Origin: CAIWHR01 sp963813415 | GTDB lineage: Bacteria > Pseudomonadota > Gammaproteobacteria > Burkholderiales > Casimicrobiaceae | DNA: 64,000 nucleotides | Direction of reading: 5' to 3' | Assembly (NCBI GenBank): GCA_963813415.1 | Contig: CAWEYW010000009.1 | Span: 558,001 to 622,000 of the forward strand | Shown here: positions 9,321 to 17,839 of the stretch, piece after piece | Layout of the letters: every line of letters starts with the position of its first letter | Position numbering within the stretch: position 1 is the first letter of the stretch | Notes under the pieces: model-generated | The model's database searches: none | The model's input: only the letters and a program-made list of their open reading frames with translations | What the model was told of the DNA's origin: nothing | Translations under genes and position numbers: made by a program

Positions 9321-10093
9321 AGAGCACTTTTTTGGGCGCGCGCCGCGACGATCACCTCGTAATCGGGGTCGACATAATCGAGCTCGGCCGGTTCGAGCTC
9401 GTCCGGCGCAAGCCCGTGCAGGAAGGCGACCGCGGCGAGCACGTTGCCGTACGTCTGCACCCGAACGTCCCCGCGCGGAAAGGCCTCGTGCAGCAGCGCA
9501 TCGGCCGATTGCGCGGTGATGCGCCAGTACTCGCCCCAGTCGTCGCGGCCAAGGCGCCGTCCGATCCTGGCAATGCCGGCCGAGGTGAGCAGCAGCACGC
9601 CGCCGGGCTTGAGGATCCGGTGCAGCGTCGCGAGGGTCGAGCGCATGTCGTAGATCATCTGCAGGGACTGCGTGAAGATGATGCAATCGAAGCTGTCGGT
9701 TGCCACGTGTGGCGCATCGGCGAGGTCTGCAATGATCGTAGCCTGCGGATTGCCGGCCACGACGTGCAGCACGTCCGTGCGCGTCACGCGCCCGCCCCCG
9801 AAGCGCTCGATGTACGTCGCGTCACCAAGCTCCAGCGCCCGGCCGCGCACATCGCTCGCGTGAGCTTCCAGGAAGCGCTCGATGTAATAGCGATCGATGG
9901 GGCGGCCGCGGTCCAGCCCGAAGATGGCGCTGACCGGCGTGACCCGGCGCAGGTCGCCGAACGAGACCGTACCGCGGCGCGGCCAGACCAGATTGTGCTT
10001 GCGCTGCTGCGCCACCGCCCAGGCGCGCATGCGCGGCGACAGCAGGCGTCGCAACAGGCCGCGCAATCCCTGCGCGCCCTCGGCGGCGCTCAT
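9317..10093 (-). CDS. Class I SAM-dependent methyltransferase
   Basis: A 258-residue soluble protein. The N-terminal 60 residues are basic and unassigned. The Rossmann domain has ALELGD in the motif-I position, DSFDCIIFTQSLQMI as motif IV, and HRILKPGGVLLLTSAGI after it, the standard layout of methyltransf_11-type enzymes. The segment GRDDWGEYWRIT resembles methyltransferases encoded in O-antigen and exopolysaccharide clusters, so O- or N-methylation of a sugar is likely. Start and stop both overlap neighbours by 4 bases, placing it inside a translationally coupled run. The acceptor is not predictable. Confidence 0.8.
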   Translation of the reverse strand: MSAAEGAQGLRGLLRRLLSPRMRAWAVAQQRKHNLVWPRRGTVSFGDLRRVTPVSAIFGLDRGRPIDRYYIERFLEAHASDVRGRALELGDATYIERFGGGRVTRTDVLHVVAGNPQATIIADLADAPHVATDSFDCIIFTQSLQMIYDMRSTLATLHRILKPGGVLLLTSAGIARIGRRLGRDDWGEYWRITAQSADALLHEAFPRGDVRVQTYGNVLAAVAFLHGLAPDELEPAELDYVDPDYEVIVAARAQKSAL

Positions 10094-10866
10094 GCGCGCC
10101 CTGCCGGCATGAGTTCGACGCCGGCGCGGCGCACTGCACGCAACGCCCGGCGCACGGTGAAGTACGCCACCGCGCCCCGGAGGAACTCGCGCCATCGCCG
10201 CTCCTCGCGGAAATAGTGCATCTCGATGCGCGGCACGTCGAAGCGATTGCAGCCGCGCACCGCCCGGGCGAAGCGTGTGCCGAACGCAATGTCGTACGTG
10301 CGCGCGATGTCGGCCAGCGCGGCCGCGTCGACCCGACCGTAGGGCGCCGCGAAGCTGCGCGGACGTGCCCCGAGATGCTCGGCGAGAGCCTCCGCGCAAC
10401 CCTCGATCTCGCGGCGTCGCGCATCCGGTGGCAGCCGGGTGAGGTCCTGGTGTCGCACGCCATGGCCGCCGAATTCGACACCATTTCGTACCAGGTCGCG
10501 CATCGCATCCCAGTCCAGCAATGGGCGCGCCGGCGCGTTGGCACCGCGCCACGCTTCGTACGCGCCGGCGCAGCCGGTCGGCACGAACACGATGCAGCGA
10601 AAACCGTGCGCACGCAGCACCGGATGCGCCGCGTCGGCGAAATCGGCGAAGGCATCGTCGAACGTGATCAGCACGGGCGCGGACGTTGCGGCCGGTGCAC
10701 CGCCCGCGTGCCACGCGAGGAAGCCCGCCGAGTCCGTGGCGGTGTAACCCAGCTCCCCAAGCACGTCCATGTGCATGCGGAAAGTTTCGGGAGGAATGCT
10801 CGTCGGGCCCGCCGCCCGCGAGATGGAGTGATACGTCAGCACGGGGAAGGCCTCGCCGTGCCGCAT
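10090..10866 (-). CDS. Polysaccharide deacetylase (NodB homology domain)
   Basis: A 258-residue protein with the NodB motifs in order: LTYHSI near residue 10, ITFDDAF with the catalytic/metal Asp pair at about residue 69, and GGHGVRHQDL with the H-x3-H metal ligands at about residue 120. A later SFAAPYGR supplies the usual arginine. There is no signal peptide, so it probably acts in the cytoplasm on a nucleotide- or lipid-linked amino sugar, as for deacetylases in O-antigen clusters. The gene starts two bases after the flavoprotein stop and overlaps the methyltransferase start as ATGA. Confidence 0.87.
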   Translation of the reverse strand: MRHGEAFPVLTYHSISRAAGPTSIPPETFRMHMDVLGELGYTATDSAGFLAWHAGGAPAATSAPVLITFDDAFADFADAAHPVLRAHGFRCIVFVPTGCAGAYEAWRGANAPARPLLDWDAMRDLVRNGVEFGGHGVRHQDLTRLPPDARRREIEGCAEALAEHLGARPRSFAAPYGRVDAAALADIARTYDIAFGTRFARAVRGCNRFDVPRIEMHYFREERRWREFLRGAVAYFTVRRALRAVRRAGVELMPAGRA

Positions 10867-10868
10867 GC

Positions 10869-12452
10869 TCAGTCTTCCACCACGTGGGTCTCGAACACCG
10901 CGCGATAGCTGCGCCACCGGGCCTGGTCGAAGTGCCCGGCAGCGTCGAGGCAATCCACCGCGGCATGCGCCATGGCGAGCGCGTGGTGGGTGTTGTCGTG
11001 GGCGAAGAGTCCCTGGCGACCGAAGGTCAGCAGCCCGGAGACCGACGTCACCCAGTCGTCCATGGTGCGAAATGCCGGCTCGAAGGTGCGGTCGTACACG
11101 GGATAGGCATAACCCAGGCGGCGCGTGACGACGCGGCGCACCGGCGCACGCACCGGCAGCCCGACGCTCGCCAGCCAGCTGCACAAATGCTGCCCTAGGG
11201 TCGCATCGTCCATCGCCCACCACGCTTCGCCCGGGTCGCACGGCAGCTCGGCACACAGCACCGTGACACCGGCCGGTGTGGTCGACGCCGAATAGTTCTT
11301 GGGCTCGGAGAGGCGCGAGATCGGCATCGCCAGCTCCGGGAAGTAATGGGCGTCGTATTCGGTGAAGCGGTCCTGCTCGAGGACAAGGTAGATGAGGATC
11401 ATGCCGCGATAGCGGATGCGCGCCGCGGCTTCGAGGACCGGCGCCGGCGGGGTCGGCTCGACCAGCCGGACCAGCGCGGTGATCGGCACCGTCGACCATA
11501 TCGCGTCGCATTCACGGCGTTGTTCGAGCCCATCCTGCTGCCAGCGCACGGCGCCGATGCGTCCGCCGGCACACTCGATCGCGGTGACGCTGGCGCCGAG
11601 CGCAAAGCGGGCGCCGTGCGCTTCGGCGCGTGCGCGCAGTGCGTCGCTGATCTGGCCGAAGCCGCATCGCGGATAAAAGAACCCGCCGGTGCGCGCACCC
11701 TTGAAGCCGGGAACCTGGCGCAAGATCTTGCGCAGGATCTTGCCGATCGAGTTGCCCGAGATCCGGCGGCGGGCGAGCGTGACGGCGAGCTCCTCGGGCG
11801 GGAGCGCCCACAGCTTGCGCATGTACGGAAAGTAGAAGCCGTCGCTCATCGCCGGCCCGAGGCCGTGGCGCAGCACGCTCGCGAAGGTTTCTTCGGTCTC
11901 GCGCCGGCGCAGCGGCTTCAGCAGCGCATCGCGCACGAGTGCCGCGGTGAAGCCCTTCGGCAACCTGCGCACGAGATCGAGCGGCTGCAGCGGGAAATGG
12001 ATCCAGCGGCCCTGGAGCAGGATGCGGCCGTGCCGCGGCCGCCACAGGAGATCGTCACCGAGCGCGGCCTGGATCGCGCTCAGCACGTGCGGCTCGCTCG
12101 CCGGATGCAGGCGATGGCTGCCGAAGTCGCAGTGCACGCCGTCGAGCTCGAAACTGCCGGAGTTGCCCCCGACCGCGAGTTGCCGTTCGAGCGCGAGCAC
12201 ATCCGCCTTGCCGCTTTGCGCGAGCCAGAACGCGGCGCCCACGCCTGCTGGTCCCGCGCCCAGCACGGTGACGCGCGGCCGGGCCGCCGGGGTGCCCGTG
12301 CGGACGGACGCCTGTGTGGGCTCGGACAGCGTAGCTATGACGCGTGCTCCACCGGTTCGAGTGCCAGCGCTCGCTGGGCCACGCGATCCGGCTTCCAGAC
12401 GAGCAGCGCGAGCGCACCGATCAAGCCGCTCGCGTACAGGAGCGTCTGCCAT
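10869..12452 (-). CDS. FAD-dependent oxidoreductase, UDP-galactopyranose mutase-like; start uncertain
   Basis: An amine-oxidase-type flavoprotein. The FAD dinucleotide-binding loop VTVLGAGPAGVGAA is followed by the ERQLAVGGNSGSF segment typical of UDP-galactopyranose mutases and their relatives in glycan loci. The C-terminal portion has YPVYD and a closing LTFGRQGLFAHDNTHHAL, the second FAD-contact region. The only ATG far enough upstream is at 12452, 118 bases inside the preceding gene, and it adds about 60 residues unlike the family. From 12449 to the FAD loop no in-frame ATG, GTG or TTG exists. An in-frame ATA overlaps the upstream stop as ATAG at 12335-12338, exactly where an ATGA-type start would be expected. 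Confidence 0.75.
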   Translation of the reverse strand: MADAPVRERLDRCARAARLEAGSRGPASAGTRTGGARVIATLSEPTQASVRTGTPAARPRVTVLGAGPAGVGAAFWLAQSGKADVLALERQLAVGGNSGSFELDGVHCDFGSHRLHPASEPHVLSAIQAALGDDLLWRPRHGRILLQGRWIHFPLQPLDLVRRLPKGFTAALVRDALLKPLRRRETEETFASVLRHGLGPAMSDGFYFPYMRKLWALPPEELAVTLARRRISGNSIGKILRKILRQVPGFKGARTGGFFYPRCGFGQISDALRARAEAHGARFALGASVTAIECAGGRIGAVRWQQDGLEQRRECDAIWSTVPITALVRLVEPTPPAPVLEAAARIRYRGMILIYLVLEQDRFTEYDAHYFPELAMPISRLSEPKNYSASTTPAGVTVLCAELPCDPGEAWWAMDDATLGQHLCSWLASVGLPVRAPVRRVVTRRLGYAYPVYDRTFEPAFRTMDDWVTSVSGLLTFGRQGLFAHDNTHHALAMAHAAVDCLDAAGHFDQARWRSYRAVFETHVVED

Positions 12453-13345
12453 ACCAGGCCGATGGCGATCACCTGCGCCGGGTCGGCGCCGAACGGTACG
12501 AGCAGGCGCGCGAGGGTTGCTTCACGTACCCCGAGACCACCGAGGCTCACCGGTGCGATGGCGACGATCTTGGCGGTCGACCACGCGAAGAACCACGCCG
12601 CGGTCGGGACCGCCAGTCCGACGGCGCGCGCGAACGCGATGTTGATCGCGATGAACGTCGCCTGCACCAGCATCGAGATCATGAGGCACAGCAGCAGGCG
12701 CGCCGGCGCTCGTACCAGGGCCGCAGTGACGGCAACGGCATGCGCGACCCATCGTCCCAACCGCCGACGCGGACGGGTCCGGCGCAGCACGCGATGCGCC
12801 AGCAGCGCGGCCGTGCCGAATATCGCGAGCACACCCGCCAGCCCCGCCGCGCTTCCCAGCAGGAACCAGGGAAGCATGCCCTGCCCGGCATACTGCGGCC
12901 GCCACAGCAGCACCGCGCCGACGATGGCGAACACGAGCAGGCCACCGATATCCAGCAGCCGATCGGCCACCGAGCCCACCACCAGCAGCGACTTGTCGTG
13001 CGCCTCGGGGAACACGAGCCCGGCGCGCACCACGTCGCCGCCCGCCAGGCCCGGAAGGCAGAGATTGGCAGCGAGACCGGCAAGGTGCGCCTGGAACGCG
13101 TGCATGAATGTCACGCCGCGGCCAATCAGCAGGCGCCATTTCGCCGCAGCGGCCGCATGACCAGCCAGGAATACGGCGAGCGCAGTCACCCACAGCGCCG
13201 GCGACAGCCGTTGTGCTTCGCGCCACACTTCCTGCAGCGGAACAATGCGAAACAGCACGGTCAGGATCGCTGCCGAAACGCCAAGACGTGCGATCCACGT
13301 CAGGATTGCACGCCGGCGGGCGTGGGTCGTGGCGGAATTCTTCAT
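12335..13345 (-). CDS. Lysylphosphatidylglycerol synthase-like TM protein (UPF0104)
   Basis: A 336-residue integral membrane protein with about eight helices. Motifs of the LPG_synthase_TM family are present: WRLLIGRG and AFQAHLAGLAANLCLPGLAGGDVVRA near residues 70-105, and APVSLGGLGVREATL near residue 270. Members occur both as the flippase half of MprF and as stand-alone proteins next to GtrB-like transferases in glycolipid loci. The next gene upstream is exactly such a GT2, overlapping by 4 bases, so a role in moving or presenting the polyprenyl-linked sugar is a reasonable inference. No aminoacyl-transferase domain is attached. Confidence 0.82.
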   Translation of the reverse strand: MKNSATTHARRRAILTWIARLGVSAAILTVLFRIVPLQEVWREAQRLSPALWVTALAVFLAGHAAAAAKWRLLIGRGVTFMHAFQAHLAGLAANLCLPGLAGGDVVRAGLVFPEAHDKSLLVVGSVADRLLDIGGLLVFAIVGAVLLWRPQYAGQGMLPWFLLGSAAGLAGVLAIFGTAALLAHRVLRRTRPRRRLGRWVAHAVAVTAALVRAPARLLLCLMISMLVQATFIAINIAFARAVGLAVPTAAWFFAWSTAKIVAIAPVSLGGLGVREATLARLLVPFGADPAQVIAIGLVWQTLLYASGLIGALALLVWKPDRVAQRALALEPVEHAS

Positions 13346-14280
13346 GCCGACGGCGTACCTGTCGAATCGTGCTCGGCCACCCGCAAGCGCGCGTGCCGAT
13401 CCGCCCACCAGCCGAGCCAACCCAGCAGCAGCGCACCCGAGTACAGCAGCAGCGTGGGCACCGAGGGTTGCGACAGCGCCGCATCCCTCATGCCGTGTGC
13501 CACACCCGCCGTGAGCAGCAGCGCCGCGAACGGCAACAGGATGCGCAGCGGCTGGAAGATGAGGGTCAGGTGCACCACCAGGAAGACGAACTTGAAGAAG
13601 TGGCGCGCGCGGATCTTCGAGTGGCCGATGCGTCGGCCATAGCGAATCGGGTGGTACACGACGCGCAGGTTGGACGCCAGCATGCACAGCGTGATGGTGG
13701 TGGTGAACGAGTAGCCATCGGGCAGCAGGGGCACGAAGCGCTGCAAGGCGGGCCGGCGGAACACCCGCAGGCCTGAATTGACGTCGTCGATCCGGCGGCG
13801 CGCAAGAATGCTGGCCAGGAGCTTCAGCACCCACTTGGCGGGGCGGCGGATGAACGGCACGTTGTTCATGCGCCGGCCACGATCACCCACCACCATCTCC
13901 GCGGCCGCCGCGAGGCCGATCATCGCCGGCAGCTCGTGCGGCGGATACGTGCCGTCCGCGTCGAGGATCGCGACCAGGGGCGACTCGGTGGCCGCGATGC
14001 CCGCCTTCAGCGCATGACCGTACCCGCAGTTCTCGTCGAAGTGCAACACCCGCGCGCCGCTGGCGCGAGCCTCGGCCAGCGTGGCGTCGCTCGATCCGTC
14101 GTCGACGACCACCACCTCATGCGCGAGGCCGGCACCATCCAGTGCCCGCCGGACTTCCTCGACCGTCGTGCGCACCGCGGCCTCTTCGTTGTACGCGGGA
14201 ATCACTACCACGATTTCTGGCTGGCGCTGGGGCGGCCGGCGCGGATCGCTGGACGGATCGCCAGCGCCGTTCACGCTCAC
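13342..14280 (-). CDS. Glycosyltransferase family 2, GtrB/DPM1-like
   Basis: A 312-residue enzyme. The GT-A domain has VVVIPAYNEE at about residues 24-33, VVVDDGSSDAT, and ILDADGTYPP with the metal-binding DxD. Conserved DVNSGLRVFRR follows, and the C-terminal 100 residues form at least two membrane helices. This matches polyprenyl-phosphate sugar synthases that load a hexose onto undecaprenyl phosphate for a GT-C enzyme, of which two candidates are encoded at 188 and 5332. The start is GTG at 14280 with no strong ribosome-binding site. It is the first gene of the leftward coupled run. Confidence 0.88.
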   Translation of the reverse strand: MSVNGAGDPSSDPRRPPQRQPEIVVVIPAYNEEAAVRTTVEEVRRALDGAGLAHEVVVVDDGSSDATLAEARASGARVLHFDENCGYGHALKAGIAATESPLVAILDADGTYPPHELPAMIGLAAAAEMVVGDRGRRMNNVPFIRRPAKWVLKLLASILARRRIDDVNSGLRVFRRPALQRFVPLLPDGYSFTTTITLCMLASNLRVVYHPIRYGRRIGHSKIRARHFFKFVFLVVHLTLIFQPLRILLPFAALLLTAGVAHGMRDAALSQPSVPTLLLYSGALLLGWLGWWADRHARLRVAEHDSTGTPSA

Positions 14281-14621
14281 GACGGCGCACCTGGCAGCGC
14301 GGCCGCGCCAGCGCGCGCAGGATGAGGCCGGAGCGCCTCCAACCGGAGCGGTACCAGGAAATCCGGGAGGACGGTCGACGACATGGGGCGTGATTCTCGC
14401 ACGTCCCGCCCCGCTGCCGCACCGCGCGGTGGGCCCTTCGGCTCCTTCGTCGTTGCCCGCGGGTGCGCTCGCCGGTGGACCGCGGCCGGGCGAAGAGCGC
14501 CACGGCGCGTGATAGCCTTGCGCCGCCTTGCGCCGCCGACTGCGGCACGGACGGGATCGTCCTCCGGAGTTCGCGCACGCCTGCGCCGCCCGCTTTACGC
14601 CATATTCACCGCCCCCACCCC
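14281..14621. other. Divergent intergenic region between GtrB-like and flippase genes
   Basis: This 341-base gap should drive the leftward glycan operon and the rightward flippase gene. It is very GC-rich, and the open frames in it have arginine-rich, unnatural composition. A TATTCA-like hexamer close to the flippase start (about 14603) is the only AT-rich spot. I see no convincing promoter pair, operator palindrome or terminator. Confidence 0.4.
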
Positions 14622-16079
14622 GTGAAGCTCTTCAAGGACTATGCCGTGCTTGCCGGCGGCCAGCTGGCCACCAAGGCGCTCGGGTTCGTCGCCTTCGCCT
14701 GGCTCGCACGGGTGCTCGACCCCGCCGGCTACGGTGCCCTGGAATACATGGTGGGACTGGCAGTCCTGTTCGGCGCGATCGTCGAAGGCGGCGTCGGAGT
14801 CGTCGCGGTGAGCCGGGCCGCGCATGCGCCCGCCACGGTCGCAACCCTGGCCATGCAGATCCCCTGGGCGCGGCTGCTGTATGCGCTGCCCAGCGTGCCC
14901 ATCATGGCGTTGCTTGCGATTCACGCCAACCGCTCCGCGGTGCCGGTCGCGCTGGCGTGGCTCTTCGCCCTCAGCCTCCTCACGGTGCCATGGCGGCAGG
15001 AATGGCTGCTGCAGGCGACCGAACGGATGGGAGCGACCGCCCTCGCCCAGTTGATCCGCGCGCTCGTATTCGCGCTTCTTGCCCTGGCGATGATTCGTTC
15101 GCCACAGGATCTGTCCCGTGCGGGATGGGCCGAACTCGCGAGCGTGATTGCGATGACGCTGTACTGCATGGTCGTGCAGCATCGGGCAATCACACCGCTT
15201 CGCGCACGGGGCAGCTTCGCCGGATTTGCGCCGCTGGTGCGCGAAGGAGCGCTCGTCGGCGCGAGCAACATCGTGTTCACCGTGACCCACTACGCACCGC
15301 TGCTGCTCATCGGTGCGCTCGCCGGCGCCGTCGAGACGGCATGGTTCGCCGCCGCGTCGCGGATCACGGCGGCACTGTTCGCGTTCAGCTATATCTATCA
15401 CTTCACCCTGTATCCGGCGGTAACCCGCGCGACGGTGCGACGCGATCATCAGCTCGGGATGCTGCTGTCACGATCGCTGCGGGTGACGGGCTGGGCAGGC
15501 ATCGGCACCGCACTCGCCCTCGGCTTGCTCGCCGAGCCGCTGGTACTGCTGGCGTTCGGGCCGAAAATGACCGCGGCTGCGCCGCTTCTGCAGATCCTTG
15601 CCTGGACGCTGCCCATCGCGCTCTGCTCCGGGCACGCGCGCTGGGCACTCGTTGCAGCTGGTGCGCAGCGCAGCGTGCTGGCCGCGCAAACGGCCGGCCT
15701 GGCGGCGACCGTGATCGTCGCGCTCACCCTCGGACCGTGGCTCGGCGCGCCCGGCTATGGCGTGGCTGCCGTCGGTGGCGCGCTGGCGGTTTGGCTTGTC
15801 GCACACCAGCGCGCGGCGCGGCTCGGCACGCATCCGCCCGCGTTCCGGATCATCGTGCCGCCGCTCGTGCTCGCGATCGTGGGACTGATCGTCGCGCGCC
15901 TGCTCGATGACGGCTGGTGGCCGACGCTGCTCGTGCTGGGGGCCTTCGCCGCGGCCGCGCCGCTGGTCGATCGGCGGCTGCTCGAGGACCTACGCTTCCT
16001 GGGACAGGCCAAGGCGGATACAGGGCCCGACGTATCCGCTGTCACCGCTGGAGCGGCGGATCCGTCGACACCGACGTAA
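14622..16079 (+). CDS. Polysaccharide flippase, Wzx/MVF type
   Basis: A 485-residue protein with 12-14 membrane helices and the family's opening: a short basic cytoplasmic stretch, LAGGQLATKALGFVAFAWLARVLDPAGYG, which is the classic start of Polysacc_synt flippases. Such proteins flip undecaprenyl-linked oligosaccharides across the inner membrane. I chose GTG at 14622, which places this motif at residue 8; the 53-codon upstream extension is arginine-rich and not protein-like. It is the only flippase in the visible part of the locus and faces the convergent motD stop 13 bases away. Confidence 0.87.
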   Translation: MKLFKDYAVLAGGQLATKALGFVAFAWLARVLDPAGYGALEYMVGLAVLFGAIVEGGVGVVAVSRAAHAPATVATLAMQIPWARLLYALPSVPIMALLAIHANRSAVPVALAWLFALSLLTVPWRQEWLLQATERMGATALAQLIRALVFALLALAMIRSPQDLSRAGWAELASVIAMTLYCMVVQHRAITPLRARGSFAGFAPLVREGALVGASNIVFTVTHYAPLLLIGALAGAVETAWFAAASRITAALFAFSYIYHFTLYPAVTRATVRRDHQLGMLLSRSLRVTGWAGIGTALALGLLAEPLVLLAFGPKMTAAAPLLQILAWTLPIALCSGHARWALVAAGAQRSVLAAQTAGLAATVIVALTLGPWLGAPGYGVAAVGGALAVWLVAHQRAARLGTHPPAFRIIVPPLVLAIVGLIVARLLDDGWWPTLLVLGAFAAAAPLVDRRLLEDLRFLGQAKADTGPDVSAVTAGAADPSTPT

Positions 16080-16091
16080 CGGCAGCCCTGC

Positions 16092-16904
16092 TCAGCGCGC
16101 CGCGCCACGCGGCGGCGCTTCGGCGGCGAGCACGGCCTCCTTGTCGCCCGTCGGACCCTCGGCGAGGATCAGCAGCGTCACGCGGCGATTGCGTGCGCGA
16201 TGCTCGGTCGTGTCGTTATCTTCGACCGGACGATTGTCCGCATAACCTACGGCCGTGAGCCGCTGCGGCGGCATGCCGGCGGCCACGAACAGCCGTACCA
16301 CGGAGCCGGCGCGAGCCGCCGAGAGTTCCCAATTCGACGGATACACGGCCGACGCGATCGGCACGTTGTCGGTGTGCCCTTCCACCTGCACCGGGTTGTC
16401 CATGCCGCCGATGACCTGCGCGACGGCCTGCAGCCCGGCAATGGACGCCGGCTGCAGCGCGGCCTGTCCCGGCGCGAAAAGCACGCTGGCATTGATCTCG
16501 ACGGCCAGGCCGCGGGGAAGCTGCGTCAGGCGCACCTGGCCGCTCTGCACGAGCGGCTTCAGCACGTCGGTGATGCGGTCGGCGAGATCGAGGAGCTTCT
16601 GCTCCTGCTGCTTGCGCAGGGGATCGGGCGCGCGGACGATCGGACGCACCTGCGGCGGCGCGGGTGTGGTGCGATTGATCGGCGCCATGCCCGCGCTCTG
16701 TGCGGTCACCACGGTGTCATGGCGAAACGCCTGCATCAACGCATCGGAGAGCACGCGATACTTGCCCTCGTTGAGGGTGGAGATCGCATACATGACCACG
16801 AAGAACGCGAACAGCAGGGTGATGAAATCGGCGTAGGAGACGAGCCAGCGCTCATGCCCGGCGTGCTCGGGCTCCTCCTTGCGGGCACGGCGCCGGCGCA
16901 TCAT
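16092..16904 (-). CDS. motD: Flagellar stator protein MotD (MotB family)
   Basis: A 270-residue OmpA-type stator subunit. The basic N-terminus (MMRRRRARKEEPE) leads to a single membrane helix with the invariant proton-carrying Asp in SYADFITLLFAFF at about residue 26. The periplasmic peptidoglycan-binding domain has VEGHTDNVPI and NWELSAARA, then NRRVTLLI, in the usual order. It pairs with MotC, whose stop overlaps its start by 4 bases. The double ATG makes 16904 or 16901 equally plausible starts. The pair is separate from motAB at 24073-25887, so the cell has two stator sets. Confidence 0.93.
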   Translation of the reverse strand: MMRRRRARKEEPEHAGHERWLVSYADFITLLFAFFVVMYAISTLNEGKYRVLSDALMQAFRHDTVVTAQSAGMAPINRTTPAPPQVRPIVRAPDPLRKQQEQKLLDLADRITDVLKPLVQSGQVRLTQLPRGLAVEINASVLFAPGQAALQPASIAGLQAVAQVIGGMDNPVQVEGHTDNVPIASAVYPSNWELSAARAGSVVRLFVAAGMPPQRLTAVGYADNRPVEDNDTTEHRARNRRVTLLILAEGPTGDKEAVLAAEAPPRGAAR

Positions 16905-17644
16905 CCGCTCACGTGGCCGGCGAGACGCGCTTCGATGAGTTTCGGATTCTCGCCGTTCGCGATGCCGATGATCCCGTCGAGGATCAGCTCCCGGTAGGTC
17001 ACCTGCCGGGCGATGAGGGCCTTGAGCTTGTTGGCGATGGGCAGGAACACGAGGTTGGCCGAGCCGACGCCGTAGACCGTCGCCACGAAGGCCACGGCGA
17101 TGCCGCCGCCGAGCTTGTTGGGATCGGAGAGGTTCTCCATGACATGGATCAGGCCCAGCACGGCGCCGAGAATGCCCACGGTCGGCGCATAGCCGCCCGC
17201 CGCCTCCCACACCTTCGCCGCGTTGCGTCGCGCCTCTTCGTACGCCACGATCTCGACGTGCAGGGCATCGTCGATCTTCTCCGGTTCGAAGCCATCGACG
17301 AGCATCTGCAGGGCGTTGCGTGCGAACGGATCCTCGATCGTGGCAAGCTCGTTCTCGAGCGCGAGCATGCCATCCTTGCGCGCGCGGCTCGCCCAGCCCG
17401 CGACCATCGCGATGGCGGCCGCATAATCGACCTTCGGCGGCAGCACCACCCAGCGCGCCATCCGGAGACCCTCGATGAACGTGGGCAGCGGACTCTGGAG
17501 CATCACGGCGCCCACCGTGCCGCCGACCACGATCAGGAACGCCGCCAGCTGGAGCAGCGACCCGATGTGGCCGCCTTCCAGCCATTGACCGCCAATGACG
17601 GCAACGGCGGCGAGCGCCAGTCCTACCAGGCTCAGTATGTCCAT
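16901..17644 (-). CDS. motC: Flagellar stator protein MotC (MotA family)
   Basis: A 247-residue four-helix protein of the MotA/ExbB family. Helices at about 5-22 and 30-48 precede a long cytoplasmic loop, and the third and fourth helices contain the family signature APTVGILGAVLGLIHVMENL and VATVYGVGSANLVFLPIANKLK. With MotD it forms the proton-driven second stator. A GGGAAAAGACGG stretch precedes the ATG. A GCCGATAT octamer resembling a sigma-28 -10 element lies 29-36 bases upstream (17673-17680), but its -35 position does not match. It follows fliA by 195 bases; that gap holds nothing else recognisable. Confidence 0.93.
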   Translation of the reverse strand: MDILSLVGLALAAVAVIGGQWLEGGHIGSLLQLAAFLIVVGGTVGAVMLQSPLPTFIEGLRMARWVVLPPKVDYAAAIAMVAGWASRARKDGMLALENELATIEDPFARNALQMLVDGFEPEKIDDALHVEIVAYEEARRNAAKVWEAAGGYAPTVGILGAVLGLIHVMENLSDPNKLGGGIAVAFVATVYGVGSANLVFLPIANKLKALIARQVTYRELILDGIIGIANGENPKLIEARLAGHVSG

Positions 17645-17839
17645 CGGCGCTGCCGTCTTTTCCCTACGGGAGATATCGGCGCGCGGGCCGCGTTGGCACA
17701 GGGCCGAGTTGTACGCTGCAAAGGTGCCGCGACGCCGGCACGCTCACGCGCACGGAGCGCTCCGGCCGGTGCAAGCCGCACGCAGGATCGGCGGCCACGT
17801 CACGACGCCGCACCGAACGCGCGACGACGCGGCGCAGCG

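Noticed and set aside
17673..17699. Possible sigma-28 promoter before motC
   Set aside because: GCCGATAT fits the -10 box, but the -35 position reads GTGCCAAC, far from consensus, so I did not list it.
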